Shown: positions 43,121-50,155 of the stretch, piece by piece
Layout: each line of letters opens with the position of its first letter
Position numbering within the stretch: the stretch's first letter is position 1
From: Rudaea sp. 3F27F6
GTDB taxonomy: Bacteria; Pseudomonadota; Gammaproteobacteria; Xanthomonadales; Rhodanobacteraceae
NCBI RefSeq assembly: GCF_005503555.1
Contig: NZ_SCNG01000003.1
Location: 612,049-676,048, forward strand
Reading direction: 5' to 3'
Length of the DNA: 64,000 nucleotides
Position numbers and translations under genes: made by a program
The notes under the pieces: model-generated
What the model was told of the DNA's origin: nothing
Databases searched by the model: none
The model's input: the letters and a program-made list of their open reading frames with translations, nothing else

Positions 43121-43651
43121 CTACGGCGACACGACTCCGAGCTGGCGCATCAGCGCCAGCTCGTCGGTGACGCGCCAGTGTTCGGCAATGCGTCCGTCGC
43201 GGATGCGTTCGATATTGATCTGATTCACCGACACACGCCGGCCGGTCGGCGCGATGCCGAAGAAGTCGCCTTTCTGCGTGCCGGTCATCGTCACGCGCAT
43301 GACGACTGCATCATTCGTCGCGACGACATCTTCGATGACGAAGTGCAGGTCGGGAAACGCCTGGCGTATCGCGATGACAATCGGCTTGAGTCCAGCCGGT
43401 CCCGGCGGCGGATTCGGTGTGCTCGGCGTGTGATTGATGTAATCCGCTGTCAGTAGTTCTTCGAGCGCGTCGACGTTGCCGCGATTCCATACTTCCCCGA
43501 AATAGCGACGGCCGATCTGCTCGTTGCGCTTCGCTGCAGTGGCTGAAACCGTCGATGATGGTGCCGCCGCGAGCGCTGCAATCGGCGGCATCGACAGCAG
43601 CGCACTCCACAGCGATAGCGAAAGCACGATCGAACGGGCGCGGCATGACAT
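43121..43651 (-). CDS. SnoaL-like/ester cyclase-family exported protein
   Basis: A protein of 176 residues with an N-terminal signal peptide (SIVLSLSLWSALLSMPPIAALAAA). The mature part is a SnoaL-like cone fold: RRYFGEVWNRGNVDALEELLTADYINH, FPDLHFVIEDVVATNDAVVMRVTMTGTQKGDFFG, and the closing NIERIRDGRIAEHWRV. This large family holds polyketide cyclases and ketosteroid-isomerase relatives, and the substrate is unknown. The start MSCRARS is chosen because the longer frame is a shadow of the next gene. It is downstream of azoR on the same strand, 29 bases apart. Confidence 0.8.
   Translation of the reverse strand: MSCRARSIVLSLSLWSALLSMPPIAALAAAPSSTVSATAAKRNEQIGRRYFGEVWNRGNVDALEELLTADYINHTPSTPNPPPGPAGLKPIVIAIRQAFPDLHFVIEDVVATNDAVVMRVTMTGTQKGDFFGIAPTGRRVSVNQINIERIRDGRIAEHWRVTDELALMRQLGVVSP
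43139..43162. terminator. perfect 10-bp hairpin downstream of purA
   Basis: GAGCTGGCGC, loop ATCA, GCGCCAGCTC, 22 bases after the purA stop. It lies inside the 3' coding end of the convergent gene and has no T-run. It might end purA transcription or be a coding coincidence (it encodes part of DELALMRQL on the minus strand). Confidence 0.35.
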
Positions 43652-43680
43652 GTTCGTTCTCCAGGTGGGCAAGCAAAGAT

Positions 43681-44313
43681 TCAAAAGATTGCAGCGAGTT
43701 CGCGCGCTTGGTCCTGCGCGCGCTGGCGCGACGCGGCGAGGCTGTCGGCATCGGTCAGCGTCGGCGCCAACGTGATCTCGGCCACGTCGTCGATGCCGAT
43801 CAGGCGCAGCCAGCGGCGCAGCAGGCCTTTCTGGTAGTCGTCGCCGTCGGTGCCGGGCGCCGGTGCGGCATGTTCGTTTGCGCTCGTGCAGATCAGCGCC
43901 GCTTTTCTGTTCTTGAGCAGGCCGACGTAGCCTTCCGCACGCGTCCAGAACCAGTTCTCTCCGGCCAGCGTGGCCACGTCGATGTAGTGCTTCAGGCGGT
44001 ACGGCAGGCTGTAGTTCCACATCGGCGTAGCGATCAGGTATTTGTCTGCGGCATTGAAGCGGCGCGCGACCGCCGTCGCCTCGGCCCAGCGCGCGCGTTG
44101 CGCGTCCGTCGCCTCGGTCGTGCGCAGCACGGCGAATTTCGCGCCGATCATGTCAGCGTCGAACGGCGGCAGATCGATGTTCCAGACATCGATGGTGTCG
44201 ATCTCGTCCTGAGGATGTGTTTGCCGATAGCGTTCGAGGAAGGCGCGGGCGACCGCGATCGAGTTCGACGCGGCTTTGTTCGGCGAGGCTTCGATGTAAA
44301 GCAGGCGGCTCAT
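43681..44313 (-). CDS. azoR: FMN-dependent NADH-azoreductase/quinone reductase
   Basis: A flavodoxin-fold enzyme of 210 residues that reduces quinones and azo compounds with NADH. The FMN-phosphate loop is SPNKAASNSIAVARAF, and the conserved TPMWNYSLPYRLKHYIDVATLAGENWFW motif identifies the AzoR family. A positive His-rich loop (ANEHAAPAPGTDGDDY) is less conserved. It sits between sugE and the SnoaL-like gene, all on the minus strand, and an HxlR regulator is divergent. HxlR proteins often sense quinones or electrophiles, so control by that regulator is plausible. Confidence 0.92.
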   Translation of the reverse strand: MSRLLYIEASPNKAASNSIAVARAFLERYRQTHPQDEIDTIDVWNIDLPPFDADMIGAKFAVLRTTEATDAQRARWAEATAVARRFNAADKYLIATPMWNYSLPYRLKHYIDVATLAGENWFWTRAEGYVGLLKNRKAALICTSANEHAAPAPGTDGDDYQKGLLRRWLRLIGIDDVAEITLAPTLTDADSLAASRQRAQDQARELAAIF

Positions 44314-44325
44314 GATGCGGTCTCC

Positions 44326-44643
44326 TCAGGCGTCGGCGAACTTGAGGCCCATCACGCCGGCGACGATCACGCCGATGCAGACGAGGCGTAGCGGCGATGC
44401 GCTCTCGCCGAACAGCACGACGCCGGCCAGCGCCGTGCCGATTGCGCCGATGCCGGTCCAGATCACGTAGGCCGTGCCGGCCGGCAGATAGCGCACTGCG
44501 TGGGTGAGCAGGAAAATACTGAGCAGCGCCGCGCCGACGCCGATGACGCTGGGCACCGGGCGCGTCCATCCTTCCGCGTACTTCAACGCGATCGCCATCA
44601 CGATCTCGACCGCGCCGGCGGCGAGCAATAACAACCAGGCCAT
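44326..44643 (-). CDS. sugE: SMR-family efflux protein, SugE/Gdx type
   Basis: A four-helix small multidrug resistance protein of 105 residues. The membrane-embedded Glu is in GAVEIVMAIALKYAEGWTRP, and LPAGTAYVIWTGIGAIGTALAG is the family signature. The Lys/Ser/Glu context of the first helix resembles the SugE/Gdx branch, which exports guanidinium and some quaternary ammonium compounds, more than EmrE. Homodimer in the inner membrane. No guanidine riboswitch is visible in the short upstream gap. The start at 44643 gives MAWLLLL. Divergent from the HxlR regulator. Confidence 0.88.
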   Translation of the reverse strand: MAWLLLLAAGAVEIVMAIALKYAEGWTRPVPSVIGVGAALLSIFLLTHAVRYLPAGTAYVIWTGIGAIGTALAGVVLFGESASPLRLVCIGVIVAGVMGLKFADA

Positions 44644-44699
44644 GTTGCGACTCCTTGTTTGAGTTGCAACGAACATAGCGATACGCTTTCCTCTCAACA

Positions 44700-44720
44700 A
44701 GTACGCACCTTTTGGTAACT
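44700..44720. promoter_or_regulatory. possible HxlR operator
   Basis: AGTACGCACC-TTTT-GGTAACT directly upstream of the regulator ATG. The halves GTnnnnACC and GGTAACT form an imperfect dyad of the kind bound by HxlR proteins, in the 77-base divergent gap. Confidence 0.4.
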
Positions 44721-45068
44721 ATGAAAACTTCCGCCGATGTGTACGTCGCCGCCTGCCCGTCGCGGGTTGCGCTCGAACTGATCGCGAGCAAGTGGACCTT
44801 GCTGATCCTGCCGGCGCTCGCGGAGAAGAAGCGCATGCGCAACAACGAGCTGATGCGTCGCATCGGCGGCGTCTCGCAGAAAATGCTCACGCAGACCTTG
44901 CGCGACCTGGAGCGCGCCGGCCTCGTGCTGCGCATCGATCACAAGACCGTGCCGCCGTGGGTCGAGTACGGTCTGACGCCGCTCGGCCGTTCGCTCAGCA
45001 GGACGCTGACTTCGCTCGACCGCTGGGTCGAGAAACACCAGGCCGAGTTGAACGGCGGCGCGCGCTGA
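44721..45068 (+). CDS. HxlR-family transcriptional regulator
   Basis: A winged-helix regulator of 115 residues. It shows the family opening with a conserved Cys (YVAACPSRVALELIASKWTLLILPAL), then the recognition region MRRIGGVSQKMLTQTLRDLERAGLV and the wing DHKTVPPWVEYGLTPLG. The N-terminal Cys is the redox-sensing residue in relatives such as HypR and YodB. It is divergent from sugE-azoR-SnoaL and probably controls them. The ATG at 44721 is preferred to an upstream TTG. Confidence 0.9.
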   Translation: MKTSADVYVAACPSRVALELIASKWTLLILPALAEKKRMRNNELMRRIGGVSQKMLTQTLRDLERAGLVLRIDHKTVPPWVEYGLTPLGRSLSRTLTSLDRWVEKHQAELNGGAR

Positions 45069-45110
45069 GGCAGAGCGCGGCGCGGCGATCGTGCCGAAGC
45101 CGCGCGCAGA

Positions 45111-46883
45111 TCAGGCGGCGAATTGCAGCCGCGCGAGTTCGCCGTAGAGGCCGCCGGCGCGCAGCAGTTCCGCGTGCGTGCCCTGCGCAACGATGCGGCC
45201 GGCGTCCATGACGACGATGCGGTCGGCTTTGAGCACGGTGGCGAGGCGGTGCGCGATGATCAAGGTCGTGCGGCCGTGCATAAGGCGCTCGAAGCCCTGC
45301 TGGATCTGGTTCTCCGACTGCGCATCGAGATTGCTCGTGGCCTCGTCGAGCAGCAGAATCGGCGCGTCCTTGAGCAACGCACGGGCGATCGCGATGCGCT
45401 GCTGCTGGCCGCCCGAAAGACGCACGCCGCGTTCGCCGAGGTAGGTGTCGTAGCCTTCGGGCTGCGCGGCGATGAAGTCGTGCGCTTCGGCCGTTCTGGC
45501 TGCGGCGATCACTGCGTCCTCACTCGCATCGACATGACCGAAGCGGATGTTGTCGCGTGCGCTTGCACCGAAGATCACCGTGTCCTGCGGCACGAGCGCG
45601 ATCGCCCCGCGCAGCTCCGGCAGCGCAAGCTGCTTGAGATCGACGCCGTCGATGCGGATCGTGCCGCGCTGCGCGTCGTAGAAGCGCAGCAGCAGATGGA
45701 ACACCGTGCTCTTACCCGCGCCAGACGGACCGACCAGGGCGACTGTCTCGCCCGGTTTCACCGTGAGGGTGAAGTCGTGCAGGGTCGGCGCTTCAGGGCG
45801 CGAAGGGTAGCGAAACTCGACCTGCTCGAAGCGGATCTCGCCACGCAGGGGTTTGGCGAGTGCGGTCGGCGCGTCCGCTGTGCGGATCGACGGCTCGGCG
45901 GCAAGCAGTTCGCCGATGCGCTCCATCGCGCCCGAAGCGCGGGCGATCTCGCTCCATACTTCGGTCAGGCCGCCGATCGAACCGGCCGCGATCACCGCGT
46001 AGAACACGAACTGGCTCAGCACGCCGACGTCGAGACGGCCGTCCATCACGCTGCGCGCGCCGCTCCAGAGCACGAGGGTGATCGCACCGAAGATCAGCAG
46101 GATCACGAGCGCGGTCAGCAGCGCGCGCTGGCCGATGCGCTTCTTCGCCGTCGCGATCGCGCGTGCGATCGCCTCGTCGTAGCGCGCGATCTCGTACGGC
46201 TCGCGCGCGTAAGCCTGCACGGCGTAGGTCGCGTTGAGCGTTTCGTTGGCGATTGCCGAGGCGTCGGCAATGCGGTCCTGATTGGCGCGTGCCAGTTTCT
46301 GCTGGCGTCGTCCCATCAGCACGATCGGTGCGATCACGAGCGGAATGACCAGCGCGGCATAGCCGGCGAGGCGCGGGCTCGTCGCGACCAGCATCGCCGT
46401 ACCGCCGAGCGCCGTGACCATGCTGCGCAAGGCCACCGAAACCGAGGAGGTCACGACGGTCTGCACGAGCTCGGTATCGGCGGACAGGCGCGAGGTCAGC
46501 TCGCCGACGCGCGTGCGCTCGAAAAACGGCTGGTCGAGCGTGAGCAGATGCGCATACAGCCGCTTGCGCAGATCGGCGACTGTGCGTTCGCCGAGCAGGG
46601 TGATGCAGAAGTAGCGCGCGGCCGTGGCGAGCGCGAGCACGACGGCCACACCGAGCAGGCCGAGAAAGCTCGAATCGATCATCGCCGCGTTCGCGTGGGC
46701 GAAGCCGTGATCGATCATGATGCGCACCGCGACCGGCAGCGCCAGTGTCGCGATCGAGGACAGCGCAAGGAAAGCCAGCCAGCTGATCAGCAGGCCGCGA
46801 TAGCGCGCGAGATAGGGCCACAGCAGCGGCAGTGCGGAAAAGCGGTTGCGCGGCGTGGATTCGGATTCGGCGGCGGTTGGCAA
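45111..46883 (-). CDS. ABC exporter half-transporter (ABCB/MsbA-like)
   Basis: A fused TMD-NBD half-transporter of 590 residues that would work as a dimer. About six membrane helices occupy residues 20-310. The nucleotide-binding domain has Walker A GPSGAGKST, signature LSGGQQQR, Walker B ILLLDEATSNLD and the H-loop AHRLAT. The segment QPFFERTRVGELTSRLSADTELVQ is typical of lipid/drug exporters of the ABCB class. The substrate is unknown. The best start appears to be a TTG at 46883 with AAGG upstream; longer frames overlap the yigZ gene. Confidence 0.9.
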   Translation of the reverse strand: MPTAAESESTPRNRFSALPLLWPYLARYRGLLISWLAFLALSSIATLALPVAVRIMIDHGFAHANAAMIDSSFLGLLGVAVVLALATAARYFCITLLGERTVADLRKRLYAHLLTLDQPFFERTRVGELTSRLSADTELVQTVVTSSVSVALRSMVTALGGTAMLVATSPRLAGYAALVIPLVIAPIVLMGRRQQKLARANQDRIADASAIANETLNATYAVQAYAREPYEIARYDEAIARAIATAKKRIGQRALLTALVILLIFGAITLVLWSGARSVMDGRLDVGVLSQFVFYAVIAAGSIGGLTEVWSEIARASGAMERIGELLAAEPSIRTADAPTALAKPLRGEIRFEQVEFRYPSRPEAPTLHDFTLTVKPGETVALVGPSGAGKSTVFHLLLRFYDAQRGTIRIDGVDLKQLALPELRGAIALVPQDTVIFGASARDNIRFGHVDASEDAVIAAARTAEAHDFIAAQPEGYDTYLGERGVRLSGGQQQRIAIARALLKDAPILLLDEATSNLDAQSENQIQQGFERLMHGRTTLIIAHRLATVLKADRIVVMDAGRIVAQGTHAELLRAGGLYGELARLQFAA

Positions 46884-46939
46884 GCGATGGAGCCTTGGAT
46901 CGGGAGGGCCTTGTTGGGATGGTGCCCCGAAGCGCGAAT

Positions 46940-47536
46940 TCAATCCAGGCGTTTGAGCGTGCTGCGGCCGCGTGTCGCATCGGTGACCCAGATGCGCAGG
47001 GCGTCGACGCGCGCGGCGGGCAGATCGAGGCGTAGCGCGGCGCCGTCGGCGTCGAAGCGCTCGTCGGCGATCGCCGCGGAAAATTCGGCAAGCCGCGCGC
47101 GCAGCAGCGGCAGGGCGGCAAACGGCAGAAAGAATTCGACGGCGCACAGCGCGATCCGCTCGTTCTTCGCGGCGAGGCGCAGGCACTCCGCCGCGCAGCC
47201 GCCGTAGGCGCGCGCAAGGCCGCCGGCGCCGAGCTTGATGCCGCCGTACCAGCGCGTGACGACGACGGCGGTGCAGTCCATGCGCTGCCCGTCGATCGCC
47301 TGCAGGATCGGCTTGCCGGCGGTGCCGCCGGGCTCGCCGTCGTCGCTGAAACGATACTGCTGGCCGACACGGTAGGCCCAACAGTTATGCGTCGCGGTGC
47401 GGTCGGAAACCGAGGCGACGAAGGCCAGGGCCGCGTCGACAGAAGTGACTTCTGCGGCATTCGCTACAAATATACTTTTTCGGATGTCCTGCCGCAGCGT
47501 CGCCGGTGCGGCAAGGACGAAGAGCGCAGCGCTCAT
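46940..47536 (-). CDS. yigZ: YigZ/IMPACT-family protein
   Basis: A protein of 198 residues in the UPF0029/IMPACT family. The signature stretches THNCWAYRVG, RFSDDGEPGGTAGKPIL and VVVTRWYGGIKLGAGGLARAYG are complete. The C-terminal part is the DUF1949-like domain. Eukaryotic IMPACT regulates Gcn2, while the bacterial role is not settled. It overlaps the 3' end of the anti-sigma gene by four bases, suggesting co-transcription. Confidence 0.9.
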   Translation of the reverse strand: MSAALFVLAAPATLRQDIRKSIFVANAAEVTSVDAALAFVASVSDRTATHNCWAYRVGQQYRFSDDGEPGGTAGKPILQAIDGQRMDCTAVVVTRWYGGIKLGAGGLARAYGGCAAECLRLAAKNERIALCAVEFFLPFAALPLLRARLAEFSAAIADERFDADGAALRLDLPAARVDALRIWVTDATRGRSTLKRLD

Positions 47537-48672
47537 TCGAGGCCGCGCAAGTCCGCGGGAATGCGGTAGTCGGGGTGCTGCCGGCGCAAGTCGGCAAGTG
47601 CCTGCTTCGCCGCGTCGCGGTGGCCGTCGCGCAGCATCGCGCGGACGATTTCGATCCAGGTCGCCAGCGGCGGCCGATCGGGCGGGTAGACGCCGCTGCG
47701 CGCCGGTGCGGACGACGGAACGTAGCCCGTAGCATCCCAGTGGTAACGCGTGGGATTGGCGGGATCGGGGCTGATCGCGGACGACGCACTCTGGGCTGTG
47801 CCGGCAACGGAAAATCCTTGCCTGGCCTCAGCGTTCTGTTCGGTCACGGCGGCTGCGGGCGCGGCCGGAGAAGCCGGCGGCGGCGGTGGAGGAGGCGGCG
47901 GTGCAGGAGCGGCCAATGGCATATCGTTCGCCGCGGTGCGCGCCGATTCTTGCTCGGTCTGCGCGGGCGCCGCATACGCAGCCACGGCGGGCGGGGACGG
48001 CTTGGCGGCAATCATCTTTTCCGCCTCGAGCCCGGTGGCGCGGCGCGGAAACGCGGCCGGCTCTTTTGCGGCCTGTGCGGCCAGTGCGGGCGGCGTTTGC
48101 GGCGCAGCGGCCTTCGCGGCGACACGAGTCTCGGCCTTTGCCGGCGCCGGCTGCGCCGGTTTGTCCGCGCGCGCCTGCTCGGGCTGAGGGCGTAGGGCAT
48201 CGGCGCTATTGCTTCCCGGCGCCGGGGCCGATTGCTTTGCAAACTCAGGTGCGGGTGGCGATGCGGAGATCGAGTCCGCAGCCGGTGCGGACGCCGGATT
48301 CGCTGCGGTTTTGACGTTGCGTTCCGGCGCTGTGGCCGGTGATGCGACGTCTGCCGCCGTCGTCGCGGTGCGCGACTGCGAGTCGTGCGGCGCTAGCCGC
48401 CAGCCGATGCCCGCGGCAACGACAAGCGTGGCGGCGATGCCGAGCGCGGGCAGCCAGCGCGGCTTGCGTGAAGGGACGCGTGTCGGTGTCGCCGTTTCTT
48501 CCTCGCGCAGCGCGCGCCGTGCCGCGTCGCGCACGCGCGTGTCGAGCGCCGCGTCCGGCTCGGGATGCGGCAGCTTGCGATAGAGTTCGGCCAAGCGCGA
48601 GTTTTCTTCGCGCAGGAATGCGTCGAACTCGCGCTCGAAATTTTCTTCCGCGGATTTTTTCGGATCGCTCAT
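47533..48672 (-). CDS. putative membrane anti-sigma factor with Ala/Pro-rich periplasmic part
   Basis: A protein of 379 residues directly downstream of and overlapping an ECF sigma factor gene. The N-terminal cytoplasmic part (about 60 residues, charged) is followed by one transmembrane helix (WLPALGIAATLVVAAGIGW). A long periplasmic region of low complexity comes next, including a run of ten prolines. A structured C-terminal segment of about 60 residues ends it (LATWIEIVRAMLRDGHRDAAKQAL). The position and topology indicate an anti-sigma factor, but the HxxxCxxC zinc motif of the common class is not visible. Function is inferred from context. Confidence 0.7.
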   Translation of the reverse strand: MSDPKKSAEENFEREFDAFLREENSRLAELYRKLPHPEPDAALDTRVRDAARRALREEETATPTRVPSRKPRWLPALGIAATLVVAAGIGWRLAPHDSQSRTATTAADVASPATAPERNVKTAANPASAPAADSISASPPAPEFAKQSAPAPGSNSADALRPQPEQARADKPAQPAPAKAETRVAAKAAAPQTPPALAAQAAKEPAAFPRRATGLEAEKMIAAKPSPPAVAAYAAPAQTEQESARTAANDMPLAAPAPPPPPPPPPASPAAPAAAVTEQNAEARQGFSVAGTAQSASSAISPDPANPTRYHWDATGYVPSSAPARSGVYPPDRPPLATWIEIVRAMLRDGHRDAAKQALADLRRQHPDYRIPADLRGLE

Positions 48673-49220
48673 TCGGCCAACCTCTCGCGTATTTTGGCGA
48701 AGGCGTAGCGCAGGCGCGACTTGACCGTCTCGTGGCCTGCGCCGGTGACGCGGGCGATTTCTTCGAGACCGAGGCCCGATTCCATGCGCAGCAGGAAGGC
48801 GACGCGCTGATCGTCGGGCAGTTCTGCGAGCGCAAGCTGCAGGCGCCGGCGCCGCTCGAATTCGCTGAGGACTTCTTCCGGCCGCTCGTGATCCGGCACA
48901 TCGAGCAGGCCGAGCACGTGCTCGGTTTCCTGTGCGTCGGCCTGCGGGCGCGTGCGGCGGAAATGGTCGATGACCAGGTTGTGTGCGATTTGCAGCAGCC
49001 AGGTGCTGAACTTCGCTTCGATGCGGTAGCGCGTGCGCGCGTGGATCGCGCGGCTCCAGGTTTCCTGGAACAACTCGTCGGCAACCGCGCGCTCGGGCAC
49101 GCTGCGCAAGATAAAGCGATAGAGCATGCCGCGCGCGCGCCGATAGAGTTCGTCGAACGCGGGCGTGTCGCCGTGCGCGTAGGCGAGCATCAATTCCTCG
49201 TCGGTCTTCTCGGTCCCCAT
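48669..49220 (-). CDS. ECF-type RNA polymerase sigma factor
   Basis: A protein of 183 residues. Region 2 is at FQETWSRAIHARTRYRIEAKFSTWL and IAHNLVIDHFRR, and region 4 is the helix-turn-helix LEEIARVTGAGHETVKSRLRYAFAKIRE. It lacks regions 1 and 3 as expected of group IV. The start MGTEKTDEEL at 49220 is chosen over a 30-codon extension. Its stop overlaps the start of the putative anti-sigma gene (ATGA). The signal and regulon are unknown. Confidence 0.9.
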   Translation of the reverse strand: MGTEKTDEELMLAYAHGDTPAFDELYRRARGMLYRFILRSVPERAVADELFQETWSRAIHARTRYRIEAKFSTWLLQIAHNLVIDHFRRTRPQADAQETEHVLGLLDVPDHERPEEVLSEFERRRRLQLALAELPDDQRVAFLLRMESGLGLEEIARVTGAGHETVKSRLRYAFAKIRERLAE

Positions 49221-49407
49221 CGCCGCGCAGGGTACGCGAAATCGTGCGCTGGCGGCAGACGCGGCGGGCGCGTCGTGCCGGCTTTGTAGATGGAATGCGG
49301 CGGCGGCCATGACTGCTGTAACGCGAAATGAATGCGGCCGGGGTTAGGATCGCAGCATCCGTCCCGCCGGCAAACGGCAGCGGGACACGCGAACATGGAA
49401 TGAAGCC

Positions 49408-49941
49408 ATGATCCACGACATTCTCAAGATGGGCGATCCGCGCCTGCTGCGCATCGCCAAGCCGGTCGAAACGTTCGACACGCCCGAGCTGCACGCGCTG
49501 ATCGCCGACATGTTCGAGACGATGGCGCATGCCGGCGGCGTCGGCCTCGCCGCACCACAGATCGGCGTCGACCTGCAACTCGTCATCTTCGGTTTCGAGC
49601 GCAGCGAGCGCTATCCCGACGCGCCACCGGTGCCGCGCACGATCCTGCTCAATCCCGAGATCACGCCGCTGTCGCAGGACAAAGAGGAAGGTTGGGAAGG
49701 CTGCCTGTCGGTGCCCGGCCTGCGCGGCGCAGTCGAGCGGTTCTCCCTGATCCGCTATACCGGCTTCGCCCCGAACGGTGAGAAGATCGACCGCGAAGCG
49801 GAAGGCTTCCATGCGCGCGTCGTGCAGCATGAGTGCGATCACCTGATTGGGCGCCTGTATCCATCGCGCATCACCGACTTTTCCAAGTTCGGCTATACCG
49901 AGGTGTTGTTCCCCGGTCTCGATCCGGCCGTGGACGAATAA
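49408..49941 (+). CDS. def: peptide deformylase
   Basis: A metallohydrolase of 177 residues that removes the formyl group from nascent N-formyl-Met proteins. All three signature motifs are intact: [18 protein letters not shown] and [12 protein letters not shown], giving the Cys and two His metal ligands and the catalytic Glu-like position. It stands alone here rather than beside fmt, so it may be a second deformylase. The ATG at 49408 gives [14 protein letters not shown]. Confidence 0.95.
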   Translation: MIHDILKMGDPRLLRIAKPVETFDTPELHALIADMFETMAHAGGVGLAAPQIGVDLQLVIFGFERSERYPDAPPVPRTILLNPEITPLSQDKEEGWEGCLSVPGLRGAVERFSLIRYTGFAPNGEKIDREAEGFHARVVQHECDHLIGRLYPSRITDFSKFGYTEVLFPGLDPAVDE

Positions 49942-50155
49942 CGCGGCCGGAATGACCGCGCAAACCGGGCCGAAGCATGCCGAATAAGGCCTGAAAGGCG
50001 CATTCGCGCACATTTTGGCTCGGCCGCGACATCTCGCCGCGCGCGCCGCGCAGAACCTTTCCGCATAATCCCGGAATCAAGATGGACGGCCACGGCCCGA
50101 GTCGCAAAACCGCGACGGTGCCGCTCGCCGTACGGGATACGGTACGGGAGTTCGG

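Noticed and set aside
44641..44720. A guanidine riboswitch upstream of sugE
   Set aside because: The divergent gap is only 77 bases and shows no ykkC-type conserved core; control by the HxlR regulator is more likely.
50040..50155. A Fur box upstream of the TonB-dependent receptor
   Set aside because: I searched by eye for a GATAATGATAATCATTATC-like palindrome and found none; only a CATAAT hexamer is present.
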